A stretch of 64,000 bases of DNA from Antarctobacter heliothermus (GTDB lineage Bacteria; Pseudomonadota; Alphaproteobacteria; Rhodobacterales; Rhodobacteraceae). Made by a program: the position numbers and the translations under genes. The notes under the pieces are model-generated. The model had not been told where the DNA came from. It did no database searches and worked only from the letters and a program-made list of their open reading frames with translations. Below, piece after piece: positions 8,213 to 20,480 of this stretch. The stretch covers positions 2,485,001 to 2,549,000 of the forward strand of contig NZ_CP022540.1 of the NCBI RefSeq assembly GCF_002237555.1, read 5' to 3'. Positions within the stretch are counted from its first letter, which is position 1. Each line of letters starts with the position of its first letter.

Positions 8213-9400
8213 ATGACAAAACGATTCCTGACCCATTTGACTGACACGCTAGCCCAGATCGATTCTGAGGGGCTGATGAAGCGCGAGCGCTTGATCAGTT
8301 CACCGCAGGGCGGTGAGATCGTGGTGGATGGCCAGAGTAAGATTTGTCTGTGCGCCAACAACTATCTGGGCCTTGCCAATCATCCGGATCTGATTTCTGC
8401 CGCGAAATCTGCAATGGACCCAAAGGGATACGGCATGGCCTCTGTTCGGTTCATTTGCGGGACGCAAGATCTGCACCGCGAACTGGAAACCCGGCTAGCG
8501 CGGTTTCTGGGCAAGGACGACTCGATCTTGTTTGCCGCTTGCTTCGACGCCAATGGCGGGCTCTTTGAGCCACTGCTGGGACCAGAGGATGCCATCATTT
8601 CGGATGCGTTGAACCATGCCTCTATTATCGACGGCATTCGCCTGTGCAAGGCGCGGCGATATCGTTACGCCAATTCCGACATGGCGGATCTGGAGGCGAA
8701 ACTTCGGAAAGCCCGTGAAGAAGGTGCACGGTTTATCATGATCGCCACGGATGGTGTGTTCTCGATGGACGGGTATCTGGCGAAGCTGCCTGAAATCACT
8801 GCGCTGGCAGAGAAGTACGATGCGCTTGTCATGGTCGACGATTGTCACGCGACCGGTTTTATGGGGCAAAAGGGGCAGGGGACACCAGCGCATTTCGGCG
8901 TGGATGTGGACATCCTGACTGGCACGCTGGGAAAGGCTCTGGGCGGGGCCATTGGCGGCTATATTGCCGGGCCGCAGCCGGTGATCGACCTGCTGCGCCA
9001 GCGGGCGCGACCCTATCTGTTCTCCAACGCTTTGCCGCCTGCTGTTGTCGCGGCGGGAATTGCGGCGATCCGGTTGGTCGAAGAAAGCGATGACCTGCGC
9101 GCCAAGCTGTTCGAGAACGCCGCATATTGGCGCGCCGGGCTGACCGATCTGGGTTTTGACCTGTTGCCGGGGGAGCACCCGATCATTCCGGTCATGTTGG
9201 GGGAGGCGCAACTGGCGCAGGACATGGCGGCGCGGCTGTTCGACAGGGGTGTCTATGTTTCGGGTTTTTTCTTTCCGGTGGTGCCGCGCGGACAGGCCCG
9301 CATCCGCACACAGATGAGCGCGGCCCTGACGCGCGAACAGTTGGACCGCGCGCTGGCCGCCTTTAGCGAGGTCGGCCGAGAACTAAAGGTGATCTCATGA
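8213..9400 (+). CDS. kbl: Glycine C-acetyltransferase (2-amino-3-ketobutyrate CoA ligase)
   Basis: 395 aa from the ATG at 8213, preceded by GGAGG; the in-frame ATG at 8183 has no such site. A PLP alpha-oxoamine synthase: [45 protein letters not shown] and the PLP lysine in [16 protein letters not shown]. It cleaves 2-amino-3-ketobutyrate with CoA to glycine and acetyl-CoA in the cytosol. Its stop overlaps the start of tdh by 4 bp (ATGA), which indicates translational coupling and channelling of the unstable ketone intermediate. Confidence 0.96.
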   Translation: MTKRFLTHLTDTLAQIDSEGLMKRERLISSPQGGEIVVDGQSKICLCANNYLGLANHPDLISAAKSAMDPKGYGMASVRFICGTQDLHRELETRLARFLGKDDSILFAACFDANGGLFEPLLGPEDAIISDALNHASIIDGIRLCKARRYRYANSDMADLEAKLRKAREEGARFIMIATDGVFSMDGYLAKLPEITALAEKYDALVMVDDCHATGFMGQKGQGTPAHFGVDVDILTGTLGKALGGAIGGYIAGPQPVIDLLRQRARPYLFSNALPPAVVAAGIAAIRLVEESDDLRAKLFENAAYWRAGLTDLGFDLLPGEHPIIPVMLGEAQLAQDMAARLFDRGVYVSGFFFPVVPRGQARIRTQMSAALTREQLDRALAAFSEVGRELKVIS

Positions 9401-10434
9401 GCAATCAGATGAAGGCACTGGTCAAGGCCAAGCCCGAGGAAGGTTTATTGATGGAACGCGTTCCGGTGCCAGAGATTGGCCCGGATGATGTTCTGATCAA
9501 GATTAAAGCTACCGGCATCTGCGGAACGGATATCCACATCTGGAACTGGGATGATTGGGCGCAAAAGACGGTGCCGGTGCCGCTGGTCACAGGCCATGAG
9601 TTCGCCGGTGAGATTGTCGAAGTTGGCCGTAATGTGGACGACCTCAAGATTGGTCAACGATGCAGCGGTGAGGGCCACCTGATCGGCAAACATTCACGCC
9701 AGAGCCGCGCGGGCAAGTTCCACCTCGATCCTCAAACGCGGGGGATTGGCGTGAATGAACAGGGGGCCTTTGCCCAGTTTCTGCGCCTGCCTGCCTTCAA
9801 CGTGGTGCCCTTGCCGGATGAGATCCCCGACGAGATCGGGGCCATTCTTGATCCGTTGGGAAATGCCGTCCATACGGCGCTCAGCTTTGATCTGGTGGGA
9901 GAGGACGTGCTGATCACTGGCGCGGGGCCTATCGGCATCATGGCGGCGGCGGTCGCGCGACACGTCGGCGCGCGGCATGTGGTGATCACGGATGTGAACC
10001 CGGACCGGCTGGCACTGGCGGAAAAGGTGACTGACGTGGTGCCCGTCAACGTGGCGACAGAGAATCTGCGTGACGTGACTGCGCGGCTCAAGATGCGCGA
10101 AGGATTCGATGTAGGGCTGGAGATGTCTGGCAACCAAGTCGCGCTGGACCAGATGGTCGAGACGCTGGTGATGGGCGGGCGGATTGCCCTTCTGGGCATT
10201 CCACCGGGGAAATCGCCGGTGGACTGGTCGCGGATCGTGTTCAAGGCGATCACGATCAAGGGTGTCTACGGCCGGGAGATCTTTGAAACCTGGTACAAGA
10301 TGATCGCCATGCTGGAAAACGGGTTGGACGTATCCAAGGTGATCACACACCGCTTTGCCGTCGACCGCTTTCAAGAAGGCTTTGCAGCGATGAAATCGGG
10401 AAAGTCCGGCAAGGTGGTGCTGGACTGGGTTTGA
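9397..10434 (+). CDS. tdh: L-threonine 3-dehydrogenase
   Basis: 345-aa zinc-dependent medium-chain dehydrogenase. The N-terminal half has the catalytic zinc ligands ([29 protein letters not shown]). The Rossmann half has [17 protein letters not shown]. It oxidises L-threonine to 2-amino-3-ketobutyrate with NAD, the substrate of the co-encoded Kbl. Length and motif order are those of E. coli-type Tdh. The canonical structural-zinc cysteine cluster near residues 90-110 is not apparent; that region reads [18 protein letters not shown]. Confidence 0.96.
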   Translation: MSNQMKALVKAKPEEGLLMERVPVPEIGPDDVLIKIKATGICGTDIHIWNWDDWAQKTVPVPLVTGHEFAGEIVEVGRNVDDLKIGQRCSGEGHLIGKHSRQSRAGKFHLDPQTRGIGVNEQGAFAQFLRLPAFNVVPLPDEIPDEIGAILDPLGNAVHTALSFDLVGEDVLITGAGPIGIMAAAVARHVGARHVVITDVNPDRLALAEKVTDVVPVNVATENLRDVTARLKMREGFDVGLEMSGNQVALDQMVETLVMGGRIALLGIPPGKSPVDWSRIVFKAITIKGVYGREIFETWYKMIAMLENGLDVSKVITHRFAVDRFQEGFAAMKSGKSGKVVLDWV

Positions 10435-10463
10435 CGCCCTCGGACAGCCTTGAAATAGCGGCG

Positions 10464-10494
10464 CACGCCCCAAAGTCCATGACCTTGGGGCGTG
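10464..10494. terminator. Probable bidirectional terminator between tdh and the convergent binding-protein pseudogene
   Basis: CACGCCCCAA (10464-10473) and TTGGGGCGTG (10485-10494) form a perfect 10-bp stem around an 11-base loop between two convergent genes. The T-run on either side is weak, so termination is inferred mainly from placement. Confidence 0.6.
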
Positions 10495-10499
10495 GTCGT

Positions 10500-12193
10500 T
10501 CAGGCCTCGAGGCCCAGTTTGTAGACATGTATCTCAAACGTCGGATGCTGTTCCGCGCCGATGACGCCCGGTCGGGCATGGCGGTAGGTCGCGCGCCAGT
10601 AGGGTTGGATGACGACCCCTTCGTCCTGCATAATCTTTTGCAGCTTGGCTGACTGCTCGCGCCGGACGTCGGCATCTGCGATGGCCATAGCCTGCTTCAG
10701 CGTCTCATCGAATTCGGCATTGGCAAAGCCGGTTTCGTTCCACGCCTCGCCTGACCGATAGGCAAGCGCCAGAACCTGCACGCCAAGGGGGCGTTGCGCC
10801 CAATCGGTTGCCGAGAACGGGTAGTCGGCCCAATCGTTCCAGAAAGTGTTGCCGGGAATGATCGTGCGCCGAACCTTGATCCCCGCATCGCGCAACTGCG
10901 CGGCAACGGCATCACAGGTGTCGCGCCTCCAGTTATCGTCAATCGAAATCAGTTCATGCTCAAAATCCGCAAGTCCAGCTTCGGCCATCAGTTCTGCGGC
11001 CTTGGCCGGATCATGCTCTGGCGCGGGCAGTTCAGCGTATTCCGGGTGGATCGGGCAGACATGGTGGTTTTCCGCCAACTCTCCCTGATCGGCATAGCCA
11101 AGTTCAAGGCAGACGGCGTTCGACACTGCCAGCGCCAGTGCACGCCGCACGCGAACGTCCGCATAAGGCGTCTGGCCGTCGATAACCGCGTTCTGATTGC
11201 TGCGGATCACAACCGTGTTGGCTGTGAGGGTTTCGGATTTCTCCCAACCGATGGTGTCGAACAGTTCGACAAATTCGCCCAGCGACTCATACAGCATGTC
11301 CACTTCGTCCGCTTCGGCGGCGGAGAAATGCGTCACTTGATCGGTGCCGAAGTCGATGTATTCAATCCGGTCCAGATAAGGCCCCCGAAGACGTCAGCGC
11401 CCCACCATGTGTGATCCTCATTGCGGACCATGACCGACTTAACCCCGACCTCCAGTTCCACCGGGATAAAGGGGCCGGTGCCCTTGCGGTCGGCCATTGG
11501 GTCGCCGCTGAAGTCCTGCGGTACGATTGCGGCGGGATAGTCCGAAAACCCGGCAATCAACGTGATGTCCGGTGTCGGCAGGTTCAGTGTCACGGTCAAT
11601 TCGTCCGTGGCGACGATCGCGCCCTCAATAGCCAGTTTGGTTTCCGGGTCGACCAGTGTGGCCATGCGGGATGCCATCGAGTTACCTTCGACCGTCTGAT
11701 CGCACCAGCGTGTGATGTTGAAGGCGACGTCGGCGGCGGTAAAGGGCGTGCCATCGTTCCAGGTGACACCGGGGCGTACATTCAGGGTGTATTGCGTGGC
11801 ATCCGCGTTGACCTCCCAGCTCTCCAACAGCATTGGCTTGAAACTGCCGTCGCGCTGATACTCGACGAGGTATTCCAACCAGCCGCGAGAAAAATTGGAC
11901 ATTTGCGGCCAGTCGTAGGTGCGCGGGTCCTTGAGTGCGCGTACGTCGGACTGGATGCGCAATGTGCCGCCCTGTGCGGGCTGGGCGTGGGCTTCGGTCG
12001 GCATGGCAACACCGATCAGGCTGTAGGCGGCAGCGGTTGTCAGACCAAGAGATGTGGCGCGCGTCAGAAATTCACGTCGCGACACGTCTCCCCGTTGATG
12101 TTCGATGGCAAGGGATTGCGCGGCAGGGTGAAGAGAGGGAGTAACCATGAGGGCTCCAATCGGTATTTGGCGTGATTTCGGCGCAAGATGCAC
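10500..12193 (-). pseudogene. Family 5 (peptide-type) substrate-binding protein broken by one frameshift
   Basis: Two minus-strand frames (12193-11333 and 11336-10500) are consecutive halves of one protein of about 565 aa. The first has a Tat-type signal (SRREFLTRATSLGL) and the SBP_bac_5 N-lobe (PMLLESWEVNADATQYTLNVRPG). The second continues the C-lobe (VRRALALAVSNAVCLELGYAD). Near 11380 the reading changes frame within a G/C run (TTCGGGGGCCTTATCTGG). One extra base would restore FGG-PYLDRIEYIDFGTDQ, which runs into the second frame. Family role: periplasmic capture of peptides for an ABC importer. No permease or ATPase gene is adjacent, so it is an orphan. A sequencing error in the homopolymer is the main alternative. 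Confidence 0.85.
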
Positions 12194-12389
12194 CGAACAG
12201 GGGACGGCGGTCTGTCAGGCCTGAACCGAGTCCAAAAACATGTCACCCCGGTTCGGGCTATCAGTATAGGTAGATAGCTCTGCGGCTGGAGGGTCAAGCA
12301 ACCAAGCCGGATGCCCAGCCCGACAAAAGTCGCGCCAATAGGGCATATCGGATCGCGCCGCGGCAGTTTTCATCAGCCGGGTCGAACAA

Positions 12390-12892
12390 GGCAACCGCGT
12401 TGAACCGTTTTGGGGCGTTGCCCACCTTGTCGATCCGCAGCAAAAACAGCGGCTCACCCTGTGCGCCACTGCGTTGTAGCGAGCCTGCCCATTGGCATCT
12501 GTCAGCCCCCTGCGTTCGAGGATCTTGTCATGCCCGTCTTAGTGTTCTTGCAGACCGGCCACATGCACCAATTGATACACCCGGTTGGGCTGGTCCAGCG
12601 CCTCTGACAACTGCACCACATGGCGGTCTTCAACATATTCAGGCAGCGATTGCGCTAAGTCGGCGACGGGCGCAATTCGCACCGGCAAGTTCCGACGGTG
12701 TTTCAGCCGCAGTTCTAACTCCGAGTAGATATCGTCCGGGTCCAGGGTTTCAACAACCGAGAACCCTTCCACCACCTCTTGAAGTGCCTCGAAGCGGTTG
12801 CGATTGCTTCGGAAAAATTTGTGTACCACAGAATCGGAGATCATCGGAAAAACCCGGTTGCCGTCGTCTCCGGTACTGGCGGCGCTCCGCAA
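12390..12892 (-). pseudogene. Remnant of an ScfR-like regulator (XRE / ImmA-IrrE / DUF2083 type)
   Basis: The minus-strand frame 12892-12539 contains HKFFRSNRNRFEALQEVVEG and HVVQLSEALDQPNRVYQLVH, which resemble the middle of short-chain-fatty-acyl regulators with an ImmA/IrrE-like core. After its stop, another minus-strand frame near 12470-12390 reads FLLRIDKVGNAPKRFNAVALF, like the conserved C-terminal part of the same family. The HTH region and the zinc-binding part are not visible. I read this as a decayed gene with frame changes and lost ends; borders are approximate. Confidence 0.5.
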
Positions 12893-13002
12893 CTGGTTAT
12901 CGGTGGACAGATTAGCCCGGTGCAGTTTCAGGAACTAGTTGGCAAGATCGGGGCTGTGCACCAGCGCCGCGCGAAGCTGCGGCAGCCTGAAGAGTATGCG
13001 AC

Positions 13003-13270
13003 ATGGCCATTTTGATTGATGAAAACTCCAAGGTCGTTGTGTAAGGGCTTTCGGGCCGCATTGACCAGTTCTATGCGCAAGAGATGATCGCATCCGGCGC
13101 CGGGGTCGTCGCGGGCGTCACCCCGGAAAACGGCGGCAGCGCGGTACTGAACCGACCTGTTTTTCAATACCGTGCGCGAGGCGGTGGAGGCGCCCGGGGC
13201 TGAAGCCTCGCTGCTTTCTTTGTGCCGCTCTTCTCCGCCTATGCAATGATGGAGGCGGTGGACGCGAGCC
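13003..13270 (+). pseudogene. Remnant of a succinyl/malate-CoA ligase alpha subunit (SucD/MtkB-like), N-terminus only
   Basis: The frame starts MAILIDENSKVVV, then has a TAA (13042-13044) where the family has Gln, and continues GLSGRIDQFYAQEMIASG and AGVVAGVTPENGGSAVLNRP, the CoA-binding Rossmann start of the ATP-grasp CoA ligases. An extra T near 13166 shifts the frame before NTVREAVEAPGAEAS. The match ends at about AYAMMEAVDAS (13268), where an unrelated relic begins. Stop plus frameshift plus missing C-terminal two thirds show a dead gene. Confidence 0.65.
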
Positions 13271-13544
13271 ATGCGCTGTCTGGCGCGAATGATCAGTGTT
13301 TCGCAGCTGTGCTCAGGCATTGCACGAAGGCCCGGATCTATCGACCGCGAACCCGATCTTTGCCGAGATCGATCACCCGGAAATCGGCCGTTACCTGACG
13401 CCGGGAACACCGTTTTCGTTCGAGGGGGTTGTCCCGGACACACCGCGACCTGCGCCGCGATTGAGGCAGCATACTGAAGAGGGGCTGGCCGATGTGGCGG
13501 ACCTGTTGTCGGGAGTGGTCGGCAAACTGATGGGTGATGGGTGA
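13270..13544 (+). pseudogene. Remnant of a family III CoA-transferase, C-terminus only
   Basis: Right after the CoA-ligase relic the sequence reads ALSGANDQCFAAV, then after a frame change ANPIFAEIDHPEIGRYLTPG and TPFSFEGVVPDTPRPAP, with QHTEEGLADVADLL before the stop. These are C-terminal signatures of CaiB/BaiF CoA-transferases (the QHT/GEHT-E element). The N-terminal and catalytic parts are absent, so the two relics were probably joined by a deletion. The interval 13545-13653 shows nothing further. Confidence 0.65.
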
Positions 13545-13653
13545 TGGGGTGGTGATGCAGCCGTGTGGAGATTCTCGCATGGCTTTATAAGTTCGCCTCA
13601 TGAATTTCCCTAAGTGGGCCATGCCCAAAAGATGCAAAGTAATGGGCGTCCGG

Positions 13654-14550
13654 TCAGGCGCGGGCGGCGGCGGCCCGGCGTACCGTATCGGCGAGGCGCT
13701 GAAATTGGTCTGACAGTGGGCTGGACCTGCGCCAGACCATGCCGATGGTCCGGGCCGGTTCGGGGGCGGCGAACCGGGCAACCGCCACCCGCGCCGAAGG
13801 TGTTTCCACCGGTACGGCCATTTCCGGGATCAGCGTCACCCCCAGCCCGGCGCCGACCATCTGCACGAGCGTCGTCAGGGAGGAGCCGTCCAGCCCGTCG
13901 CGCGGCGTTGTCGCGTTCAACTTGCAGAAACTTAGCGCCTGATCGCGAAAGCAGTGCCCCTCTTCCAGCAGCAACAGGCGCATCTTTTGCAACGCCTCGC
14001 CGTCTGGAACCGGGTGATCCGTCTCGGCCTCGGGGCGGACAAAGACGAATGCCTCATCAAACAGCGCCACCTCGTCCAGCCCTGGTTCTCCCACCGGTAG
14101 GGCGAGAATGGCGCAGTCGATCCGGCCCTCGTGCAGTTCACCTAACAGGCGCGGGGTCATGGTTTCACGGATATGCAGGTCCAGCCCCGCATGGCTTTGC
14201 GCAAGTTCCGCAAAAAGGGCGGGCAGCAGATAGGGCGCCACTGTTGGGATCACGCCCAGTCGCAGCCGTCCGACAAGATCGCCCTGAGCCGCGCGGGCAA
14301 GATCCTCTAGTTCATCCACCGCGCGCAGAATTTTAATGGCGCGCTCCAGACAGGCCTCGCCGAGCGCCGTCAGCCGCACCTGCCGCGCGCCGCGTTCGAA
14401 CAGTGGCGCGCCAAGGTCTGTCTCAAGATCACGGATCTGTACTGACAGGGCGGGTTGGGAAATAGAGCAGGCCGCCGCCGCGCGTCCGAAATGGCCGTGC
14501 CGGGAAAGAGCCTCAAAATATCTCAGTTGGCGCAGGGTCAGATTTTTCAT
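13654..14550 (-). CDS. oxyR: Hydrogen-peroxide sensing LysR regulator OxyR
   Basis: 298 aa: LysR HTH at residues 1-60 (LRYFEALSRHGHFGRAAAA, then SISQPALSVQIRDLE) and an effector domain containing GHCFRDQALSFCK. The two cysteines of this element correspond to the peroxide-reactive pair C199/C208 of E. coli OxyR, spaced as in the CxRDQxxxFC form. It diverges from katG across about 200 bp, the usual arrangement in which OxyR controls katG from the shared region. That spacer holds AT-rich sequence next to the oxyR start (ATAGGAAAAACTTATAG), which may contain the binding site. Confidence 0.95.
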   Translation of the reverse strand: MKNLTLRQLRYFEALSRHGHFGRAAAACSISQPALSVQIRDLETDLGAPLFERGARQVRLTALGEACLERAIKILRAVDELEDLARAAQGDLVGRLRLGVIPTVAPYLLPALFAELAQSHAGLDLHIRETMTPRLLGELHEGRIDCAILALPVGEPGLDEVALFDEAFVFVRPEAETDHPVPDGEALQKMRLLLLEEGHCFRDQALSFCKLNATTPRDGLDGSSLTTLVQMVGAGLGVTLIPEMAVPVETPSARVAVARFAAPEPARTIGMVWRRSSPLSDQFQRLADTVRRAAAARA

Positions 14551-14627
14551 AGGAAAAACTTATAGAGGTGATGAGAAAATACAACTTAAAGATATGGCTG
14601 TGCCTTGTTAGAAGCATTCTAGAGTAA

Positions 14628-16916
<2,289 letters not shown>

Positions 16917-16935
16917 TCTGTTAATATTGTATTGA

Positions 16936-16971
16936 AAAGGGGCGTTCCGGGAAACCGGGGCGCCCTTTTTT
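16936..16971 (+). terminator. Rho-independent terminator of katG
   Basis: An AAAGGGGCG / CGCCCTTTTTT stem with CCGG/CCGG inner pairs and a GAAA loop, ending in six T residues, 20 bp after the katG stop. Confidence 0.88.
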
Positions 16972-17135
16972 GATGGCGGGTAGGCGGGATGGGACTCGGG
17001 CCACAGGGGCCCATCGCCCACCCACCAACCCTTGGCTTGCGGGCCTTACGGCGCGGGTCGCGTTGCTGGATATGTTACGAGATTCTCGACGTGGGGATAT
17101 TCTGTAACTTTTTCTTGCGCGAATCTCTGCGCTGG

Positions 17136-17162
17136 ATTAATCCGACCATGTGGTCGATTAAT
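17136..17162 (+). promoter_or_regulatory. Palindromic operator in front of the paa operon
   Basis: ATTAATC CGACC ATGT GGTCG ATTAAT: a near-perfect 27-bp palindrome ending 16 bp before the thiolase start. Its core GACC-ATGT-GGTC recurs as GACC-AATC-GGTC in the palindrome at 25696-25713 before the TetR gene. The TetR regulator (PaaR-like) is the likely ligand. Its closeness to the start codon suggests repression. Confidence 0.7.
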
Positions 17163-17178
17163 GGGAGGGTCGTCTGAC

Positions 17179-18381
17179 ATGGACGCGTTCATCTGCGACG
17201 GAGTGCGTACGCCGATCGGGCGATACGGCGGGGCATTGTCTTCGGTTCGGGCCGACGATCTGGCGGCGCTGCCGATCAAGGCGCTGATGGCGCGCAACCC
17301 TTCGGTGAACTGGAGCGCGGTGGATGAAGTCATCTACGGCTCTGCCAATCAGGCTGGTGAAGACAACCGCAACGTGGCCCGCATGGCGGGGCTGTTGGCG
17401 GGGCTGCCAGAGGATGTTCCGGGCACCACTGTGAACCGGCTTTGCGCCAGCGGCATGGACGCGGTGGGTTTCGCGGCACGCGGGATCAAGTCGGGCGATT
17501 ATACGCTGTGCATTGCGGGCGGTGTGGAGAGTATGAGCCGCGCGCCCTTTGTGATGCCCAAGGCCACCGCCGCCTTTACCCGTGCTAATGAAGTTTATGA
17601 CACCACCATTGGCTGGCGTTTTGTGAACCCCAAGATGAAGGCGATGTACGGCACGGATTCCATGCCGCAGACCGCCGACAACGTCGCATCTGACTATGGC
17701 ATCAGCCGTGCCGATCAGGACGCTTTTGCCGCGCGGTCGCAGGCGCGGTGGGCCGCGGCGCAAGAGGCGGGGTTGTTCGCGGATGAGATCGTCCCGGTCG
17801 AGGTGCCGCAGCGCAAGGGCGATCCGGTCGTTGTCGACACTGATGAACATCCGCGCCCCGGCACCACGGCCGATAAGCTGTCCAAGCTGAAGGGCGTGAA
17901 CGGCCCGGATCTGAGCGTGACGGCGGGCAATGCCAGCGGCGTGAACGACGGGTCGGCGGCCTTGTTGCTGGCCTCTGAAATTGCTGCCCGTGCGAATGGT
18001 CTGACGCCGATGGCGCGGGTTCTGGGCATGGCCTCTGCCGGAGTGGCGCCGCGTGTCATGGGGATCGGTCCGGTGCCGGCCAGCCGCAAGGTGCTGGAGC
18101 GATTGAACCTCACTATAGACCAGATGGATGTGATAGAATTGAATGAGGCCTTTGCGGCGCAGGGGCTGGCCACGTTGCGTGAATTGGGCGTGGCGGACGA
18201 TGATCCACGTGTGAACGCGCAGGGTGGGGCGATTGCGCTAGGCCATCCGCTGGGCATGTCCGGCGCGCGTCTGGTGCTGACTGCAGCGCACCAGTTGCGG
18301 CGCAACGGCGGGCGTTATGCGCTCTGCACCATGTGTGTGGGCGTCGGCCAGGGGGCGGCGATCGTCCTCGAACGGGTATGA
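17179..18381 (+). CDS. paaJ: 3-oxoadipyl-CoA / 3-oxo-5,6-dehydrosuberyl-CoA thiolase
   Basis: 400 aa from the ATG at 17179 with GGGAGG upstream; the frame extends to 17032 but that part is leader sequence with the operator in it. Thiolase catalytic residues: C89 in [11 protein letters not shown], the histidine in [16 protein letters not shown] and the C-terminal cysteine in [13 protein letters not shown]. It is the first gene of the paa operon, where thiolytic steps release acetyl-CoA and end in succinyl-CoA plus acetyl-CoA. PcaF (protocatechuate pathway) is very similar; the paa context favours paaJ. Confidence 0.9.
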   Translation: MDAFICDGVRTPIGRYGGALSSVRADDLAALPIKALMARNPSVNWSAVDEVIYGSANQAGEDNRNVARMAGLLAGLPEDVPGTTVNRLCASGMDAVGFAARGIKSGDYTLCIAGGVESMSRAPFVMPKATAAFTRANEVYDTTIGWRFVNPKMKAMYGTDSMPQTADNVASDYGISRADQDAFAARSQARWAAAQEAGLFADEIVPVEVPQRKGDPVVVDTDEHPRPGTTADKLSKLKGVNGPDLSVTAGNASGVNDGSAALLLASEIAARANGLTPMARVLGMASAGVAPRVMGIGPVPASRKVLERLNLTIDQMDVIELNEAFAAQGLATLRELGVADDDPRVNAQGGAIALGHPLGMSGARLVLTAAHQLRRNGGRYALCTMCVGVGQGAAIVLERV

Positions 18382-18403
18382 AGATACGAGCAGGGAGGCT
18401 CAG

Positions 18404-19381
18404 ATGTACGCACAGATGATCAAGTCGGAAGCGTCTCGGGAAGACCCGGAGAAGCTCGCCGAATTTCAGGCCCGCATCGACGCGGGCGACAAGATCGAGC
18501 CCAAGGACTGGATGCCGCTGGGCTATCGCAAGACGCTGATCCGGCAGATCGGCCAGCACGCGCATTCCGAGATCGTCGGCCAACTGCCCGAAGGCAACTG
18601 GATCACCCGTGCGCCGACGCTGGAACGTAAGGCGATCCTGCTGGCCAAGGTGCAGGATGAGGCGGGGCATGGTCTGTACCTCTATTGCGCGGCCGAAACG
18701 CTGGGTGTGACCCGCGATGAGCTGACAGAGATGCTGTTGGACGGGCGGATGAAATATTCGTCCATCTTCAACTATCCGACGCTGACATGGGCCGACATGG
18801 GCGCGGTTGGCTGGCTCGTGGATGGTGCGGCAATCATGAACCAGGTGCCGCTGCAGCGGACGTCCTTTGGCCCGTATTCGCGCGCCATGATCCGCATCTG
18901 CAAGGAAGAGTCGTTCCACCAGCGGCAGGGCTACGACATCATGATGAAGATGGCGAACGGCACGCCCGCGCAGAAGAAGATGGCACAGGATGCGCTGAAC
19001 CGCTTTTGGTATCCGTCGCTGATGATGTTCGGCCCCTCGGACAAGGAATCCGTGCATTCGGAACAGTCGATGGCGTGGAAGATCAAGATGAACACCAATG
19101 ACGAGCTGCGTCAGAAGTTCGTCGATCAGACCGTGCCGCAGGCGGAATACCTTGACCTGACCGTTCCGGACGAAAACCTGAAATGGAACGAGGACACCGG
19201 GCATTACGAGTTTTCGCAGCCCGACTGGTCCGAATTCTTTGACGTGCTCAAGGGCAACGGCCCGTGCAACCGCGAACGTCTGGCGGCGCGGAACAAGGCC
19301 TGGGACGATGGAAAATGGGTGCGCGATGGGCTGCTGGCCCACGCCGAGAAGAAAGCCGCAAGAAAGGTGGCCGCAGAATGA
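18404..19381 (+). CDS. paaA: Phenylacetyl-CoA 1,2-epoxidase subunit PaaA (catalytic)
   Basis: 325 aa from the ATG at 18404 (GGGAGG upstream). Ferritin-like diiron protein: the ExxH motifs DEAGH and EESFH give the metal ligands, with conserved blocks [12 protein letters not shown] and [11 protein letters not shown]. It is the oxygen-activating subunit of the PaaABCE multicomponent monooxygenase, which forms the ring 1,2-epoxide of phenylacetyl-CoA. The paaB start overlaps its stop (ATGA). Confidence 0.97.
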   Translation: MYAQMIKSEASREDPEKLAEFQARIDAGDKIEPKDWMPLGYRKTLIRQIGQHAHSEIVGQLPEGNWITRAPTLERKAILLAKVQDEAGHGLYLYCAAETLGVTRDELTEMLLDGRMKYSSIFNYPTLTWADMGAVGWLVDGAAIMNQVPLQRTSFGPYSRAMIRICKEESFHQRQGYDIMMKMANGTPAQKKMAQDALNRFWYPSLMMFGPSDKESVHSEQSMAWKIKMNTNDELRQKFVDQTVPQAEYLDLTVPDENLKWNEDTGHYEFSQPDWSEFFDVLKGNGPCNRERLAARNKAWDDGKWVRDGLLAHAEKKAARKVAAE

Positions 19382-19713
19382 GCTCTCCGAATTCCGCATA
19401 TCCCGACACGCCCGAAGCCACCAAACCCAAGTGCCACGAATGGCCGCTGTGGGAGGTGTTTATCCGCGGTCAGCACGGCATGAGCCATCGCCACGTTGGC
19501 AGCCTGCATGCGCCTGACGCCGAGATGGCGGTCAAGAACGCGCGCGACGTCTATACCCGCCGCAACGAAGGGGTTTCGATCTGGGTGGTCGAGGCGCGCC
19601 ATATCGCGGCCTCGTCGCCCTCGGACAAGGGGCCGCTCTATGAGCCGTCCGAAAGCAAGGTCTATCGTCACCCGACCTTTTTCGATATTCCCGACGAAGT
19701 GGGGGCCATGTGA
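19378..19713 (+). CDS. paaB: Phenylacetyl-CoA epoxidase subunit PaaB
   Basis: 111 aa; starts in the ATGA overlap with paa[21 protein letters not shown] and [19 protein letters not shown] are characteristic. PaaB is a small non-catalytic subunit that bridges the PaaAC heterodimers. Its stop overlaps the paaC start by one base. Confidence 0.96.
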   Translation: MSSPNSAYPDTPEATKPKCHEWPLWEVFIRGQHGMSHRHVGSLHAPDAEMAVKNARDVYTRRNEGVSIWVVEARHIAASSPSDKGPLYEPSESKVYRHPTFFDIPDEVGAM

Positions 19714-20474
19714 TGAACCGCGAAGAGGCGTTTTTCGAATTCCTCTGCCGGATGGGGGACAATCCCCTGATCCTTGGCCACCGGGTCAGCGAATGGTGCG
19801 GTCTGGCGCCTGTTCTGGAAGAGGACATTGCGCTGGCCAATACCGCGCTGGACCTGATCGGCCAGACGCAGATGTGGCTGGGCCTTGCCGGAGAGGTCGA
19901 GGGGGCGGGGCGCTCTGCCGATGATCTGGCGATGCTGCGCGACGTCTGGGATTTCCGCAACGTGCTGCTGGCGGAACAGCCGAACGGGGATTTCGGCCAG
20001 ACCATGATGCGGCAGTACCTGTTCGACCAGTTCCATGTGCTGTTGTTGCAGCGGCTGGCAGAGTCGTCGGACGAACGGGTGGCCGGGATCGCGGCGAAGT
20101 CCGTCAAGGAGGTGGCCTATCACGTCGAACGCTCGCGCGACACGGTGATCGGGCTTGGCGACGGCACCTCGGAAAGCCACCGCAGGATGCAGGCGGCGCT
20201 GGACCTGCTCTGGCCCTTTGCCGGTGAGATGTTCACCGATGACGCGGTCAGCGGCCAGATGGCAGAGGCCGGGATCGCGCCGCAACCGTCGACATTGCGC
20301 GCCGATTGGGATGCGGCAGTACGGGACACGATGGCAGAGGCCACGCTGGTCATTCCTGAAAGTGATTTTGCCCATGCCGGCGGCAAGACCGGCACCCGGC
20401 ACACCGAACATCTGGGCCACCTGCTGACGCAGATGCAGTGGTTGCAGCGGGCCTATCACGGCGCGACCTGGTAG
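19713..20474 (+). CDS. paaC: Phenylacetyl-CoA epoxidase structural subunit PaaC
   Basis: 253 aa from the ATG at 19713; a GTG at 19710 is also in frame but would add one residue only. Ferritin-like fold: LGHRVSEWCGLAPVLEEDIA, then DLIGQTQMWLGLAGEVEG. It lacks a full diiron set, as expected for the structural partner of PaaA. DFRNVLLAEQPNGDFGQTM and KSVKEVAYHVERSRD are family blocks. Confidence 0.96.
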   Translation: MNREEAFFEFLCRMGDNPLILGHRVSEWCGLAPVLEEDIALANTALDLIGQTQMWLGLAGEVEGAGRSADDLAMLRDVWDFRNVLLAEQPNGDFGQTMMRQYLFDQFHVLLLQRLAESSDERVAGIAAKSVKEVAYHVERSRDTVIGLGDGTSESHRRMQAALDLLWPFAGEMFTDDAVSGQMAEAGIAPQPSTLRADWDAAVRDTMAEATLVIPESDFAHAGGKTGTRHTEHLGHLLTQMQWLQRAYHGATW

Positions 20475-20480
20475 GCGGCC

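Noticed and set aside
10500..12193. Programmed frameshifting in the binding-protein gene
   Set aside because: The break requires a missing base in a G/C run without a slippery heptamer or evident downstream pseudoknot; mutation or sequencing error is simpler.
12779..13015. Plus-strand 78-codon frame just before the CoA-ligase relic, ending VGKIGAVHQRRAKLRQPEEY
   Set aside because: It may be the tail of another lost gene, but I could not match it to a family with any confidence.
18113..19399. Minus-strand open frame of 428 codons opposite paaA and the thiolase end
   Set aside because: Shadow of the GC-rich plus-strand genes; no family signal.
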